This document shows positions 8,803 to 16,891 of a stretch of 64,000 bases of DNA, in pieces. The number at the start of each line of letters is the position of its first letter. Position 1 is the first letter of the stretch. The notes under the pieces were generated by a model, which did not search any database, had not been told where the DNA came from, and saw only the letters and a program-made list of their open reading frames with translations. The position numbers and the translations under genes were made by a program. The stretch comes from Pseudoneobacillus sp042683745 (GTDB lineage Bacteria > Bacillota > Bacilli > Bacillales > Cytobacillaceae): positions 124,001 to 188,000 of the forward strand of contig NZ_JBHUJX010000036.1 of the NCBI RefSeq assembly GCF_042683745.1. The letters are read 5' to 3'.

Positions 8803-9295
8803 TTTCTCTTAATAAATCAATATAGGAATGAGCTTCCTCAATCTCTTCTTCCGTATAACGCTGCTTGCTTTTTAGAGTGAAAACTTTATCTTTTACTTCT
8901 TCTAAAGGTAGATTATCAAAATATAACACCGTCGATACGAGTTCAAGAAATCTAGCATTTTGTTCGTTCATATCTAGTAAGCATTCCTGTACCAATGGCA
9001 TGTCAACATCATGCAATTGGAGAAACTCTTTTCCTGCACCGGTTAACATATAGCGGTATTGGAAGTATCCACCTTTTTTCTCTTTTACCTCATCAATAAA
9101 GCCCATGTTACAAAGCTCCTCCATTCTTAAGGTAAGTTCCTCAGAATAAGGTCCGTAAAAATGAAATTGAAATCGCTCTTGGAATGGAAACGAAAGTTTT
9201 TTAGCAATATAAATGATTTTTTGAAGCTTTTTTCGCCCGGTAATTTCTCCTGCTGCTTCAATTGCGTTCAATAATTTCGCGTGGTCCTTCAGCAA
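8786..9295 (-). CDS. ywgA: YwgA family protein
   Basis: A 169-residue soluble protein always found beside ywfO in Bacillus. The N-terminal part, with GRKKLQKIIYIAK followed by FHFYGPYSEEL, resembles the helical domain of SocA/Panacea (DUF4065)-type proteins, seen in antitoxins and phage proteins; that relation is my reading of the pattern, not a search result. A winged-helix-like region follows. It lies 30 bases downstream of ywfO, so the two are likely one transcript. Confidence 0.8.
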   Translation of the reverse strand: MLKDHAKLLNAIEAAGEITGRKKLQKIIYIAKKLSFPFQERFQFHFYGPYSEELTLRMEELCNMGFIDEVKEKKGGYFQYRYMLTGAGKEFLQLHDVDMPLVQECLLDMNEQNARFLELVSTVLYFDNLPLEEVKDKVFTLKSKQRYTEEEIEEAHSYIDLLREKAKLH

Positions 9296-9325
9296 TGCTC
9301 GTCACTCCATCTTTTTAAAAATTAC

Positions 9326-10624
9326 CTATAGTCCTAAAAGGGTGATAATTTGTTTTTTGGCATTCTTTTTCGTTGAGAAATCATAAAGAACATCAGCTGG
9401 ATAATATAGCTTATGATCGGTCCTTCTTTTTCCAGATATCGCATCAACAATCTCTGACTCCCTCGATAACTCACGAATTTCGCCATTTTTCATTAAAAGT
9501 TGAATTGGCAGCCTCTCTTCTTCTTCACCAGGTCGGTAAAAATCATACGGTAAATCAGAGGATGAATCGACCACTAAATAATAGTCAGGGTCAATTCCAG
9601 CCTTTTTAAATAATAAACTTAACTCAGCCATTTTCTTATATTCTTTTGCTGGGTCAAATTCAACATATTGGAAAAGATCTCGATTCATAAAGCGGCGACA
9701 TAGATCACTAAGTATAACATCCTCTTCTTCTTGCCAAATTTGAAAATAAAATAGGATGACAGACTCATCTAGTTTAAGATAATCAGCTAGGGTCGTTTCC
9801 TCTTCAAACAAGGAATAAAAATGAATCGGATGGTGTTTAAAAGAATAATATTGTTGGTGCAGATGCTTCGCTCGGTGTAAAATTTTCGTCAAAATCACTT
9901 CCGCACTACGTGACACAGGGTGGAAATACACCTGCCAATACATTTGATAGCGACTCATGATATAATCCTCAACCGCATGCATCCCGCTTTGCTTAATCAC
10001 CACTTGATCTTCCCGAGGCCGCATCACTCTCAAAATTCGCTCCATATCAAAATGGCCGTAGCTAACCCCTGTATAATAGGCATCCCGCTGCAAATAATCC
10101 ATCCGGTCCGCATCGATTTGACTTGAGATCAAACTAACCACTTGTTTATTCGGAAACGTTTTCGCAATCACTTCCGCTACCTGCCTAGGGAAGTCTACCG
10201 CCACTTTCGATAACACTTGATTGACCTCAGTATCCCCTAATATAATCTCCTGGGTAAAGTGCTCATGATCTAAATCAAAAACCTTCTCGAAAGAGTGAGA
10301 GAAAGGACCATGTCCTAAATCATGGAGTAAACCCGCACAAAGACAAAGCAGTCGGTGATCCTCTACCCATCCATGTCGACCTTTAAAAATATCATCGACA
10401 ATTCGCCGAATAATCTCGTAAACTCCCAGAGAATGATTAAATCGGCTATGCTCAGCTCCATGAAAAGTTAAATATGTTGTTCCAAGCTGTTTAATCCGAC
10501 GTAGCCTCTGGAATTCCCTTGTCCCAATTAAGTCCCAAATGACCCGATCTCTAACATGGACATAACGATGCACCGGATCTTTAAAAACCTTTTCTTCACT
10601 CAGCTTTTCCGTAGCATACCCCAT
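9326..10624 (-). CDS. ywfO: HD-domain phosphohydrolase YwfO (dNTPase-like)
   Basis: Member of the dGTPase/SAMHD1-like HD superfamily. The metal-binding set includes H64 in RFNHSLG, HDLGH at 101-105, and a later DADRMDYL. The frame opens at 10696, but the first 24 codons cover an inverted repeat. The ATG at 10624, after GTAGGGGAAACG, gives MGYATEKL, matching the start I recall for B. subtilis YwfO, and 432 residues. Substrate is probably a nucleotide, but this is inferred from the family. Confidence 0.88.
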   Translation of the reverse strand: MGYATEKLSEEKVFKDPVHRYVHVRDRVIWDLIGTREFQRLRRIKQLGTTYLTFHGAEHSRFNHSLGVYEIIRRIVDDIFKGRHGWVEDHRLLCLCAGLLHDLGHGPFSHSFEKVFDLDHEHFTQEIILGDTEVNQVLSKVAVDFPRQVAEVIAKTFPNKQVVSLISSQIDADRMDYLQRDAYYTGVSYGHFDMERILRVMRPREDQVVIKQSGMHAVEDYIMSRYQMYWQVYFHPVSRSAEVILTKILHRAKHLHQQYYSFKHHPIHFYSLFEEETTLADYLKLDESVILFYFQIWQEEEDVILSDLCRRFMNRDLFQYVEFDPAKEYKKMAELSLLFKKAGIDPDYYLVVDSSSDLPYDFYRPGEEEERLPIQLLMKNGEIRELSRESEIVDAISGKRRTDHKLYYPADVLYDFSTKKNAKKQIITLLGL

Positions 10625-10668
10625 CGTTTCCCCTACTTTCAGCCGTAACATCATATATTTATCCGTCA

Positions 10669-10801
10669 TTAACGGGCAGTAAAACCCCCACCTCAAGGTT
10701 AAAGGTTGTAACCGAAAAAGACTAGGTGTGGGCTAACTGCCCATAAAAGCCCGATTGGTTCAACTAACAATCAGCGGGGGAGAAACAACCCCCACTGATT
10801 G
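10669..10801 (-). repeat. Compound hairpin element upstream of ywfO
   Basis: Several inverted repeats in a row: 10669-10693 (with ACGGGCAGT and CCCCCACCT) against 10724-10746 (AGGTGTGGG and ACTGCCCAT); GATTGGTT against AACAATC (10753-10772); and CAATCAGCGGGGG (10768-10780) against CCCCCACTGATTG (10789-10801). Arms overlap, so alternative folds are possible. It sits between the DUF1450 gene terminator and ywfO, in the leader if transcription starts near it. It is either an insertion-like palindromic element or a structured leader. Confidence 0.65.
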
Positions 10802-10845
10802 AAGTTTCACTTTATTATAACCCAAAATTTCTCCAAATTTCACCA

Positions 10846-10883
10846 AAAAATCACCTCTACCAACAAAAGGCAAGGTGATTTTT
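10846..10883. terminator. Terminator after the DUF1450 gene
   Basis: AAAAATCACCT (10846-10856) pairs with AGGTGATTTTT (10873-10883), 11 bp with A/T tails on both sides. It starts 13 bases past the stop of the minus-strand DUF1450 gene, so ywfO must have its own promoter between here and 10624. Confidence 0.8.
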
Positions 10884-10895
10884 ACTTTCCGAACA

Positions 10896-11117
10896 TTATT
10901 TTAATTTCTTTTGAATTTTCTCGATTAATTCTTCTTCCGATAAAGCAGCAAGTGGACGATTATTGACAAATGCAAACGTCTTTTTACGGCCTGGTCCGCA
11001 ATAGGATTGGCAGCCAATCTCAATTTTTGCATTCGGATCCAATCGCTCTAATCGGGGAATGAGTGTTTTTAAATTAACCGCCTGGCAGTCATCGCAAACA
11101 CGAAATTCGTTTGCCAT
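10896..11117 (-). CDS. DUF1450 (YuzB-like) small cysteine protein
   Basis: A 73-residue soluble protein with CDDC near the N-terminus (8-11) and a second pair, CQSYC, in the middle (36-40), followed by FAFVNNRPLAA. This is the thioredoxin-like ferredoxin pattern of DUF1450/YuzB proteins, which may bind a metal or [2Fe-2S] cluster; that is not proven. It is monocistronic, with an AAAGGG ribosome site and its own terminator. Confidence 0.75.
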   Translation of the reverse strand: MANEFRVCDDCQAVNLKTLIPRLERLDPNAKIEIGCQSYCGPGRKKTFAFVNNRPLAALSEEELIEKIQKKLK

Positions 11118-11162
11118 CTCTATTACAACCCTTTCGGTGAAAAAATATCTCTTTATTTCTAC

Positions 11163-11282
11163 TGTCTAGCTCCAGCGGCTAGCCCCTCGAGGTCAAAAGC
11201 CACTTTCAGGATGAAGGTAAAGAACACCTTCTTCCTGAAAGCGTCTTTTGCTTGTCGGGGCTATGCGAGCCGCTTCCGCATT
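11163..11282 (-). repeat. Dispersed stem-loop repeat, copy 4 (variant apical stem)
   Basis: In minus orientation it has the family ends, GCGGAAGCGGC and AGCCCCGACAAG on one side, CTCGAGGGGCTAGCCGCTGG on the other. The apical hairpin is completely different from the other copies, CTTTCAGGA and GAAGGT against ACCTTC and TCCTGAAAG, yet it still pairs and keeps the loop GTTCTTT (complement at 11219-11225). This is the clearest sign that the fold, not the sequence, is conserved. Confidence 0.9.
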
Positions 11283-11473
11283 TCGATTCCTATGCGTATT
11301 TTACCCCTTCTTTCCAGTCATTGCAAGTGCAGCCAATACCAACGAAACCCTCTAACTTTTAAAAAATCTATTATCCTTTCAGCCTGATTAGTATAAAACA
11401 GAAAAAAGTTGGTGATGATAAAAATATCAGAAAAAAGAAACCTTTTATTCTCACTAGATTAGCAACTTATATA

Positions 11474-11612
11474 AGAAAAGCGAAAGCGCCTCGAACAGCC
11501 CCGACAAGCAAATGCTTCGGAACACAGAAAGTCGTTCTTTGACTTTTTGTGTTTCGAACATTTGACCTCGAGGGTCAGGACGCTTGCGCTAGACAATTTT
11601 CGAAGTACGAAA
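11474..11612 (+). repeat. Dispersed stem-loop repeat, copy 5
   Basis: Begins AGAAAAGCGAAAGCGCC and ends CTAGACAATTTTCGAAG. The apical stem is CGGAACACAGAAAGTC against GACTTTTTGTGTTTCG with loop GTTCTTT, a different base-paired variant from copies 1, 2 and 7. It ends about 80 bases before rsfA. Confidence 0.9.
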
Positions 11613-11690
11613 ATGTTTACTTTCTTATCTTTTAAAAAAGGTATCTTGAAACATATCAATTTATTTGAATAATGAAGGAGTGTCTAAAAA

Positions 11691-12446
11691 ATGAAGGTTA
11701 GACAAGATGCATGGACAGACGAAGATGATTTACTATTAGCAGAAACAGTATTAAGACATGTGAGAGAAGGAAGCACACAATTGAATGCTTTTGAAGAAGT
11801 TGGAGATAAGCTAAATCGAACTTCCGCAGCCTGTGGGTTCCGCTGGAATGCGGTAGTGCGCCATCGTTATGAAAAAGCTCTGTCTCTTGCGAAAAAACAA
11901 CGTAAGCAAAAAAATCGTATTCTCGGAAAAGAACAAGGTGGGAAGAAGAAACTATTATATAATCCACCAGTACCAGCTTTCGAAGAGATTGAGACAATGG
12001 TAGAATTCGGCGAAATGGATATGGTAGAACCTATTGAAGTGAATCAGGGAGAACCTGTACTTTCTGAAACGACTAGATATCCAATGCCAACGGAACAACC
12101 AACTGTTCAACCACAGTATGTAAAAAGTGAAACTTCTCCTTTATCAATGGACATGGTCATTCGCTATTTACAAAATCTAGGGAATTCTTCGTTACAAAGA
12201 GAAGCATTCAAAATTGAGAATGAAAGATTATCACGTGAAAATAGAGAACTTAAAAAGCACAACGCAGAATTGGAAGCAAAAATCGAACAACTAGAAAAAC
12301 AAACCGACACCGTGCAAGAAGATTATGAAACATTAATGAAAATCATGAACCGCGCAAGAAAACTCGTCCTATTTGAAGAAGAAGAGCGCCCAGCAACAAA
12401 ATTCAAAATGGATCGCAATGGAAACCTAGAAAAAGTAGCTGAATAA
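11691..12446 (+). CDS. rsfA: RsfA-type prespore transcription factor
   Basis: DNA-binding regulator, 251 residues. The N-terminus (about 5-60) is a Myb/SANT-like helix-turn-helix with the tryptophan spacing DAWTDEDDLLLAETV and GFRWNAVVRHRY typical of RsfA/YlbO proteins. The middle is flexible and proline-rich, and about 170-225 is a heptad-rich coiled coil (ENERLSRENRELKKHNAE) likely for dimerisation. In B. subtilis RsfA tunes part of the sigma-F regulon in the forespore. Start ATG follows AAGGAGTG. Confidence 0.9.
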   Translation: MKVRQDAWTDEDDLLLAETVLRHVREGSTQLNAFEEVGDKLNRTSAACGFRWNAVVRHRYEKALSLAKKQRKQKNRILGKEQGGKKKLLYNPPVPAFEEIETMVEFGEMDMVEPIEVNQGEPVLSETTRYPMPTEQPTVQPQYVKSETSPLSMDMVIRYLQNLGNSSLQREAFKIENERLSRENRELKKHNAELEAKIEQLEKQTDTVQEDYETLMKIMNRARKLVLFEEEERPATKFKMDRNGNLEKVAE

Positions 12447-12493
12447 ATAGATAATCATTCGGAGAAGAGAACGCGCAACATCCCATATTAAAG

Positions 12494-12520
12494 AGGGTCT
12501 GTCCATTTATGACAGACCCT
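12494..12520. terminator. Terminator shared by rsfA and lipL
   Basis: AGGGTCTGTC (12494-12503) pairs perfectly with GACAGACCCT (12511-12520) around a 7-base loop, between two converging genes, with T-rich sequence on both sides. Confidence 0.85.
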
Positions 12521-12523
12521 TTG

Positions 12524-13366
12524 TCATCCTAGATTTAACATTTTCTCATTTCTCTCCACTACTCTTTTAAAATACCCATCAAATAGAGTTAATTCTTCTG
12601 GAGTTAAAGACCCTGCATAAATTTTTTCACTATTTTTCTTTAAAGTTGTTAAAAAGCGCAGCATGACGTCCGAAATCGTAAGCTCTACACCTAACAGCTC
12701 AGTTAATGACGCCATCACATCGGGATTAATTTCAGGGAAAGCATTCTTTATTTGCTCATTCCCCTTCGAGATAGAATAAAAGTCTTGAATTAACTGTGCT
12801 CTCCCACTACCGCTCCCATTGACACATAAATAAATTTGAACAGCGACACCGTTTCTTAACCGCCTTTGTGATATCCCTGCAAACTTTTTACCATCTATAC
12901 TTAAGTCATAGCTACCCGGACAATACGAACCGACTATTTCCTTCGCCTCAATCTCTACCTCAAAATCCGCAAACATTTCCTTTACACAATCCCACATTGC
13001 ATCATAGCCGCTATTAATATCTATTTTTCTTTCCGTTTCTTGAAAAATAAGGGTTAAATTTAAAACTCCTTCGTCCAAAACTACCGCCAATCCACCCGAA
13101 TTTCGAACGATATATTGATAGCCTTGCTCCTCAACGTATTGAAGCCCTTTCTCCAAAAAGGGCAGCCTCGTATCTTGGATGCCAAGAACAATCGTTTGAT
13201 AATGCACCCACGAGCGTGCTGTAGAAGGAGATTCACCACTCCCTACCGCTTCGCATAAAGTATCATCGGTTCCAAACGATTGTAAGGCATGAAAGTGTGA
13301 ACCAGCACTAGATTGGTCAATAACTCGCCATTGTGTTTGATGTAAAAGGTGATTTTCTGCCACCAT
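12524..13366 (-). CDS. lipL: Octanoyl-[GcvH]:protein N-octanoyltransferase
   Basis: Moves octanoyl or lipoyl groups from GcvH to the E2 subunits of 2-oxoacid dehydrogenases by amidotransfer. At 280 residues it matches LipL (YwfL) in length. It shows the lipoate-ligase fold motifs RNSGGLAVVLDEGVLNLTL, the nucleophile region GSYCPGSYDLS, and GKKFAGISQRR with the catalytic-site lysine. It lies next to pta, as in B. subtilis. The start ATG at 13366 follows GAGGAGAC; a GTG one codon later is also possible. Confidence 0.92.
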   Translation of the reverse strand: MVAENHLLHQTQWRVIDQSSAGSHFHALQSFGTDDTLCEAVGSGESPSTARSWVHYQTIVLGIQDTRLPFLEKGLQYVEEQGYQYIVRNSGGLAVVLDEGVLNLTLIFQETERKIDINSGYDAMWDCVKEMFADFEVEIEAKEIVGSYCPGSYDLSIDGKKFAGISQRRLRNGVAVQIYLCVNGSGSGRAQLIQDFYSISKGNEQIKNAFPEINPDVMASLTELLGVELTISDVMLRFLTTLKKNSEKIYAGSLTPEELTLFDGYFKRVVERNEKMLNLG

Positions 13367-13451
13367 CAGCCCAGTCTCCTCGTTAAAAACTATCTTTACA
13401 TTATAACATGATAGCCATGGAAGATAGACTTCCGTTCCCCTAATATCTCAA

Positions 13452-14423
13452 CTATAATGCCTGAGCAGCCGTAATTAACGCCAGCTTATACACATCTTCC
13501 TCATTACATCCACGGGATAAATCGTTTACCGGCCTATTTAAGCCCTGAAGAATTGGTCCCACTGCTTCGAATTTCCCTAACCGTTGCGCAATTTTATAGC
13601 TAATATTTCCAGCCTCTAAGCTTGGAAAAATAAATACATTTGCATCCCCCTGAATAACAGAGTCAGGCGCCTTCGATTTTGCTACCGACGGAACAAAAGC
13701 CGCATCGAATTGAAATTCTCCATCAATAATCAGTTCGGGATTGCGCCGCTTCGCTTCCTCTACCGCAGCAATGACTTTGTCCGTTTCAGGAGACTTTGCC
13801 GATCCCTTCGTTGAAAAGCTTAGCATCGCTACTCGTGGTTCAATGTCGAACATATCCGCCGTTTTTGCACTTTCAATGGCAATCTCCGCTAAATCCTGAC
13901 TATCTGGTGAAATATTAATTGCGCAGTCAGCAAAAACATATTTTTCATCGTCTCGAACCATGATGAATACACCAGAAGTTTTGCGAACGCCTTCCTTTGT
14001 TTTGATAATTTGCAAAGCCGGTCTTACCGTATCCGCTGTGGAATGGGTAGCCCCACTCACTAACCCATGTGCTTGATTCGTATGTACGAGCATCGTTCCA
14101 AAATAATTACCATCCAGTAGAATTTTCCTAGCGTCCTCTTCGGTCGCCTTTCCTTTTCGTCTCTCCACAAACGAAGCAACAAGCTCCTCCATCTGTGGAT
14201 GAGTTTCAGGATGATGGATTTCAACCGCATCCAAAGTTACTCCCAGCGTTTTCGCTTTTTCTGAAATCTCACCTTTATCACCAATTAAAATAGGTGTTAA
14301 AATATTTTCAGCAGCTAGTCGACTTGTCGCCTTTAAAATTCTCTCATCCATTCCTTCAGGAAAAACAATTCTCAGCCCTTTTCCACTCACTTTTGATTTT
14401 AAAATTGAGAACAAATCACTCAT
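13452..14423 (-). CDS. pta: Phosphate acetyltransferase
   Basis: Interconverts acetyl-CoA and acetyl phosphate in overflow metabolism. The 323 residues are the short single-domain form usual in Bacillus. Motifs seen are KVSGKGLRIVFPEGMD at the start, the substrate-site run LVSGATHSTADTVRPALQ, and FPSLEAGNISYKIAQRLG near the end. The start has a good AAAAGGGGG site. The 85-base gap to lipL holds no obvious terminator, so cotranscription is possible. Confidence 0.95.
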   Translation of the reverse strand: MSDLFSILKSKVSGKGLRIVFPEGMDERILKATSRLAAENILTPILIGDKGEISEKAKTLGVTLDAVEIHHPETHPQMEELVASFVERRKGKATEEDARKILLDGNYFGTMLVHTNQAHGLVSGATHSTADTVRPALQIIKTKEGVRKTSGVFIMVRDDEKYVFADCAINISPDSQDLAEIAIESAKTADMFDIEPRVAMLSFSTKGSAKSPETDKVIAAVEEAKRRNPELIIDGEFQFDAAFVPSVAKSKAPDSVIQGDANVFIFPSLEAGNISYKIAQRLGKFEAVGPILQGLNRPVNDLSRGCNEEDVYKLALITAAQAL

Positions 14424-14683
14424 TTAGTTACCCCCTTTTATTACGTTCACCCATTAAGCATACTATTTCATTATGAAAATTCAATGTCATGAACGTCTAC
14501 ATTTCAAATGTTCACTTTTTCGTAAAATATTATCCCCTTCCAATGAAAGTACCATCTAATTATGAAAAATTAATGACAATTATCCTTAGATTTCTTCACC
14601 TGATGGGTTCATAAACGTGACTCTTGGAAAAACTATGATATAGTTATGATGTTACATAGAATTGATTTATAGGAGTGATTGAA
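14424..14683. promoter_or_regulatory. Divergent promoter region pta/hemQ
   Basis: The gap carries both promoters. For hemQ, TATGAT at 14645-14650 with CTTGGA at 14623-14628 (16 bp apart) is a candidate sigma-A promoter, 34 bases before the GTG start. No leftward hexamer pair for pta is convincing, although carbon control would be expected for pta. Confidence 0.35.
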
Positions 14684-15427
14684 GTGTCTGAAGTAGCACA
14701 AACATTTGAAGGCTGGTATTGCCTACATGACTTCCGTTCAGTAGATTGGACAACATGGAAAATGCTTTCTAGTGATGAGCGCCAAGCAGCCATTCACGAG
14801 TTTCTAAATCTTGTTGAAAAATGGAATAGTACCCAAACTCGCAAAGAAGGCAGTCATGCTCTTTATACAATTGTTGGCCAAAAGGCTGATTTTATGATGA
14901 TGATTTTACGACCTACAATGGAAGAATTGAATGCCATTGAAACAGAATTCAATAAAACAAAATTAGCAGAATTTACTGTTCCTGCTCATTCCTATGTATC
15001 GGTTGTCGAGTTAAGCAACTACTTACCAGCTGGACAAGACCCAATGCAAAGCCCAGAATTTTTAGCTAGACTGTATCCTACATTACCAAAATCAAAATAT
15101 GTTTGTTTCTATCCTATGGACAAGCGCCGCCAAGGAAATGATAACTGGTACATGCTTCCGATGGAAGACCGCCGTAAAATGATGCGCAGCCACGGCATGA
15201 TCGGGCGTTCGTATGCTGGTAAAGTGAAACAAATCATTACTGGATCCGTTGGTTTTGATGACTATGAATGGGGAGTTACCTTATTCTCTGATGATGTCCT
15301 TCAATTTAAAAAGCTTGTATATGAAATGCGTTTTGACGAAGTAAGTGCTCGTTACGGTGAATTCGGAGCTTTCTTTGTTGGAAACCTATTGAATGAGGAC
15401 GAAGTTTCTAAGTTTCTTTATGTTTAA
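14684..15427 (+). CDS. hemQ: Coproheme decarboxylase (hydrogen peroxide-dependent haem synthase)
   Basis: Last enzyme of the coproporphyrin-dependent haem pathway of Gram-positive bacteria; it decarboxylates two propionates of coproheme using peroxide. The chlorite-dismutase-like fold is evident: GWYCLHDFRSVDW at the start, YPMDKRR with the catalytic Tyr/Lys region, WYMLPMEDRRKMMRSHG with the proximal haem His, and WGVTLFSDD at the end. The GTG at 14684, 8 bases after AGGAG, is preferred to the upstream GTG at 14675 and gives 247 residues. Confidence 0.94.
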   Translation: MSEVAQTFEGWYCLHDFRSVDWTTWKMLSSDERQAAIHEFLNLVEKWNSTQTRKEGSHALYTIVGQKADFMMMILRPTMEELNAIETEFNKTKLAEFTVPAHSYVSVVELSNYLPAGQDPMQSPEFLARLYPTLPKSKYVCFYPMDKRRQGNDNWYMLPMEDRRKMMRSHGMIGRSYAGKVKQIITGSVGFDDYEWGVTLFSDDVLQFKKLVYEMRFDEVSARYGEFGAFFVGNLLNEDEVSKFLYV

Positions 15428-15435
15428 TTAACATT

Positions 15436-15457
15436 GCTCATAGCACCCGCTATGGGC
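15436..15457 (+). terminator. Terminator after hemQ
   Basis: GCTCATAGC (15436-15444) pairs with GCTATGGGC (15449-15457) with one G-T pair, followed by TTTTTTTT, a standard rightward terminator. Confidence 0.85.
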
Positions 15458-15496
15458 ATTTTTTTTGTGCTCCGACATTACTTTTTCGACCAATTG

Positions 15497-15525
15497 TCAT
15501 ATCTTTTCTTCCTTCTTCATATTTA
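15497..15525 (+). promoter_or_regulatory. Candidate sigma-E promoter of gerQ
   Basis: TCATATC (15497-15503), a 14-bp spacer, then CATATTTA (15518-15525) resemble the mother-cell sigma-E consensus (KMATATT, 14-15 bp, CATACA-T). The predicted start lies about 45 bases before the gerQ ATG. B. subtilis gerQ is sigma-E dependent, so the match is biologically sensible, but it was found by eye. Confidence 0.45.
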
Positions 15526-15577
15526 TGAGTTAGTGGGTCTTTACGATATATCTGCAAATAATAGGAGGGAAAAAAGT

Positions 15578-16054
15578 ATGTATCCAAACAATTATAGCGG
15601 GTTTCAACCTTACACAGGAGCGGGTACCCAATCTCCATACTTCAATACTCAATACCAAGCCATGCCACAGGCAGGAGGTCCAAACCAAGGCCAAGTACCA
15701 GTGCCCTTTCCACAAAATGCCCCTATACCTAAAGGTCAAGGGCAAGGACAACAAATGCCAGGCATGCTTCCCATTGAAGAATCCTATATTGAAAATATTT
15801 TACGCTTAAACAAAGGAAAGCTCGTTGAAGTTTACGCCACTTTCGAAAATAATAGCCAATGGAATGCAAAAATTTTTAAAGGAATTATTGAAGCGGCCGG
15901 AAGAGATCATCTCATTTTAAGTGACCCACAAACTGGTCAAAGAATCTTACTTCCAATGGTGTACTTAGATTATGTTACATTTGAAGAAGAAATCGAGTAT
16001 GAGTATCCATTTGGTGGAGGAGCCCCTAATTTGAGTAGTTACCCACCTCGATAA
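15578..16054 (+). CDS. gerQ: Spore coat protein GerQ
   Basis: Inner coat protein needed for normal spore germination; it anchors the cortex lytic enzyme CwlJ and is crosslinked by transglutaminase Tgl. The first 70 residues are low-complexity, rich in Gln, Gly, Pro, Asn and Tyr (MYPNNYSGFQPYTGAG). The C-terminal half is the folded conserved part (IEESYIENILRLNKGKLVEV). The ATG at 15578 follows AATAGGAGGG and yields 158 residues. Lysines and glutamines suitable for crosslinking are abundant in the N-terminal half. Confidence 0.95.
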   Translation: MYPNNYSGFQPYTGAGTQSPYFNTQYQAMPQAGGPNQGQVPVPFPQNAPIPKGQGQGQQMPGMLPIEESYIENILRLNKGKLVEVYATFENNSQWNAKIFKGIIEAAGRDHLILSDPQTGQRILLPMVYLDYVTFEEEIEYEYPFGGGAPNLSSYPPR

Positions 16055-16061
16055 AAGAATG

Positions 16062-16086
16062 GGACCAGATCATTTGGATCTGGTCC
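16062..16086. terminator. Terminator between gerQ and ywdK
   Basis: GGACCAGATC (16062-16071) pairs perfectly with GATCTGGTCC (16077-16086) around ATTTG, with a run of T to the right. It lies between converging genes. Confidence 0.88.
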
Positions 16087-16094
16087 ACATTTTT

Positions 16095-16466
16095 TTATAA
16101 ATATTTAACCGCAGCCACTATTAAGAGTACCCAAGCCACCAAGAATGCAATGCCTCCAAAAGGTGTAATAGCCCCTAAAATACTTATTTTCGTTACACTT
16201 AAAACATACAAGCTTCCTGAAAATAAAATAATTCCAATAAACATTAACCATCCCGACCAGGATAATAGTTGATTAGCAGGAATCTTCCCTAAAAGAACCC
16301 CAATAATTAGTAGTCCAGTTGCATGGAACATTTGATAAGTTACCCCTGTTTTCCATGTTTCTAAATATTTCGGTTCCAGCTTTCCTTCTAGTCCATGCGC
16401 TCCAAAAGCCCCAAGTGCTACAGCTAAAAAGGCGTTTAAAGCACCTAAAATAATAAATACCTTCAT
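16095..16466 (-). CDS. ywdK: DUF423 small membrane protein (YwdK)
   Basis: A 123-residue protein with four predicted membrane helices and short loops. The family hallmark GAFGAHGLEGK lies after the first helix, and the end carries TPFGGIAFLVAWVLL. Function is unknown across the family. Start has GAGGAG nine bases upstream. The 18-base gap to ywdI upstream indicates one transcript. Confidence 0.88.
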   Translation of the reverse strand: MKVFIILGALNAFLAVALGAFGAHGLEGKLEPKYLETWKTGVTYQMFHATGLLIIGVLLGKIPANQLLSWSGWLMFIGIILFSGSLYVLSVTKISILGAITPFGGIAFLVAWVLLIVAAVKYL

Positions 16467-16484
16467 TATCCAAAACTCCTCACT

Positions 16485-16757
16485 TTAAAAATCAAATAAT
16501 GACTCTCCATTTGCTTCCTCATCCATCTCCAACTTTTTGGATGTAAGAGAAGGCGAGGATACGACCTGGGAAATCTGCTCGGTTGAAAAAACAACATCCT
16601 TCCGATTTACACTTGTGTCGTTCTCTTCTAGCAAAAGCTCACATAATATTTTTATCGAATGGATGTTTTCCCGTACTTTTGAAATATTCTCTTCCTGTTT
16701 CGCTTTAAATAATTCACTTTCCATTTTCCTTAAAAGGTGACTAATCGAAATACTCAT
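16485..16757 (-). CDS. ywdI: YwdI family protein
   Basis: A 90-residue soluble protein of unknown function, recognised by its position and the helical core MESELFKAKQEENISKVREN followed by HSIKILCELLL. The second half is acidic and probably disordered (DEEANGESLFDF). It runs straight into ywdK on the same strand. The 134 bases before it up to moeB hold no gene. Confidence 0.75.
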   Translation of the reverse strand: MSISISHLLRKMESELFKAKQEENISKVRENIHSIKILCELLLEENDTSVNRKDVVFSTEQISQVVSSPSLTSKKLEMDEEANGESLFDF

Positions 16758-16891
16758 TCACATCATCCTTCATTCTGTCTATTTCTTCATTTAACCAGTC
16801 AAAATATTTGATGAAAAATGACACATTTTAAATGTTTCACATGAAACAGGTCGAAGTTTGTCAAAAAAACTAACTTCTCTGGCCTCATTAA

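Larger units (their letters stand above)
11118..11690. other. Gene-free region with two dispersed repeats
   Basis: 573 bases between the DUF1450 gene and rsfA. It carries dispersed repeat copies 4 and 5 in opposite orientations. The 190 bases between them, and the last 78 bases before rsfA, are A+T-rich without a recognisable gene. The rsfA promoter must lie in the last part. Confidence 0.7.
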
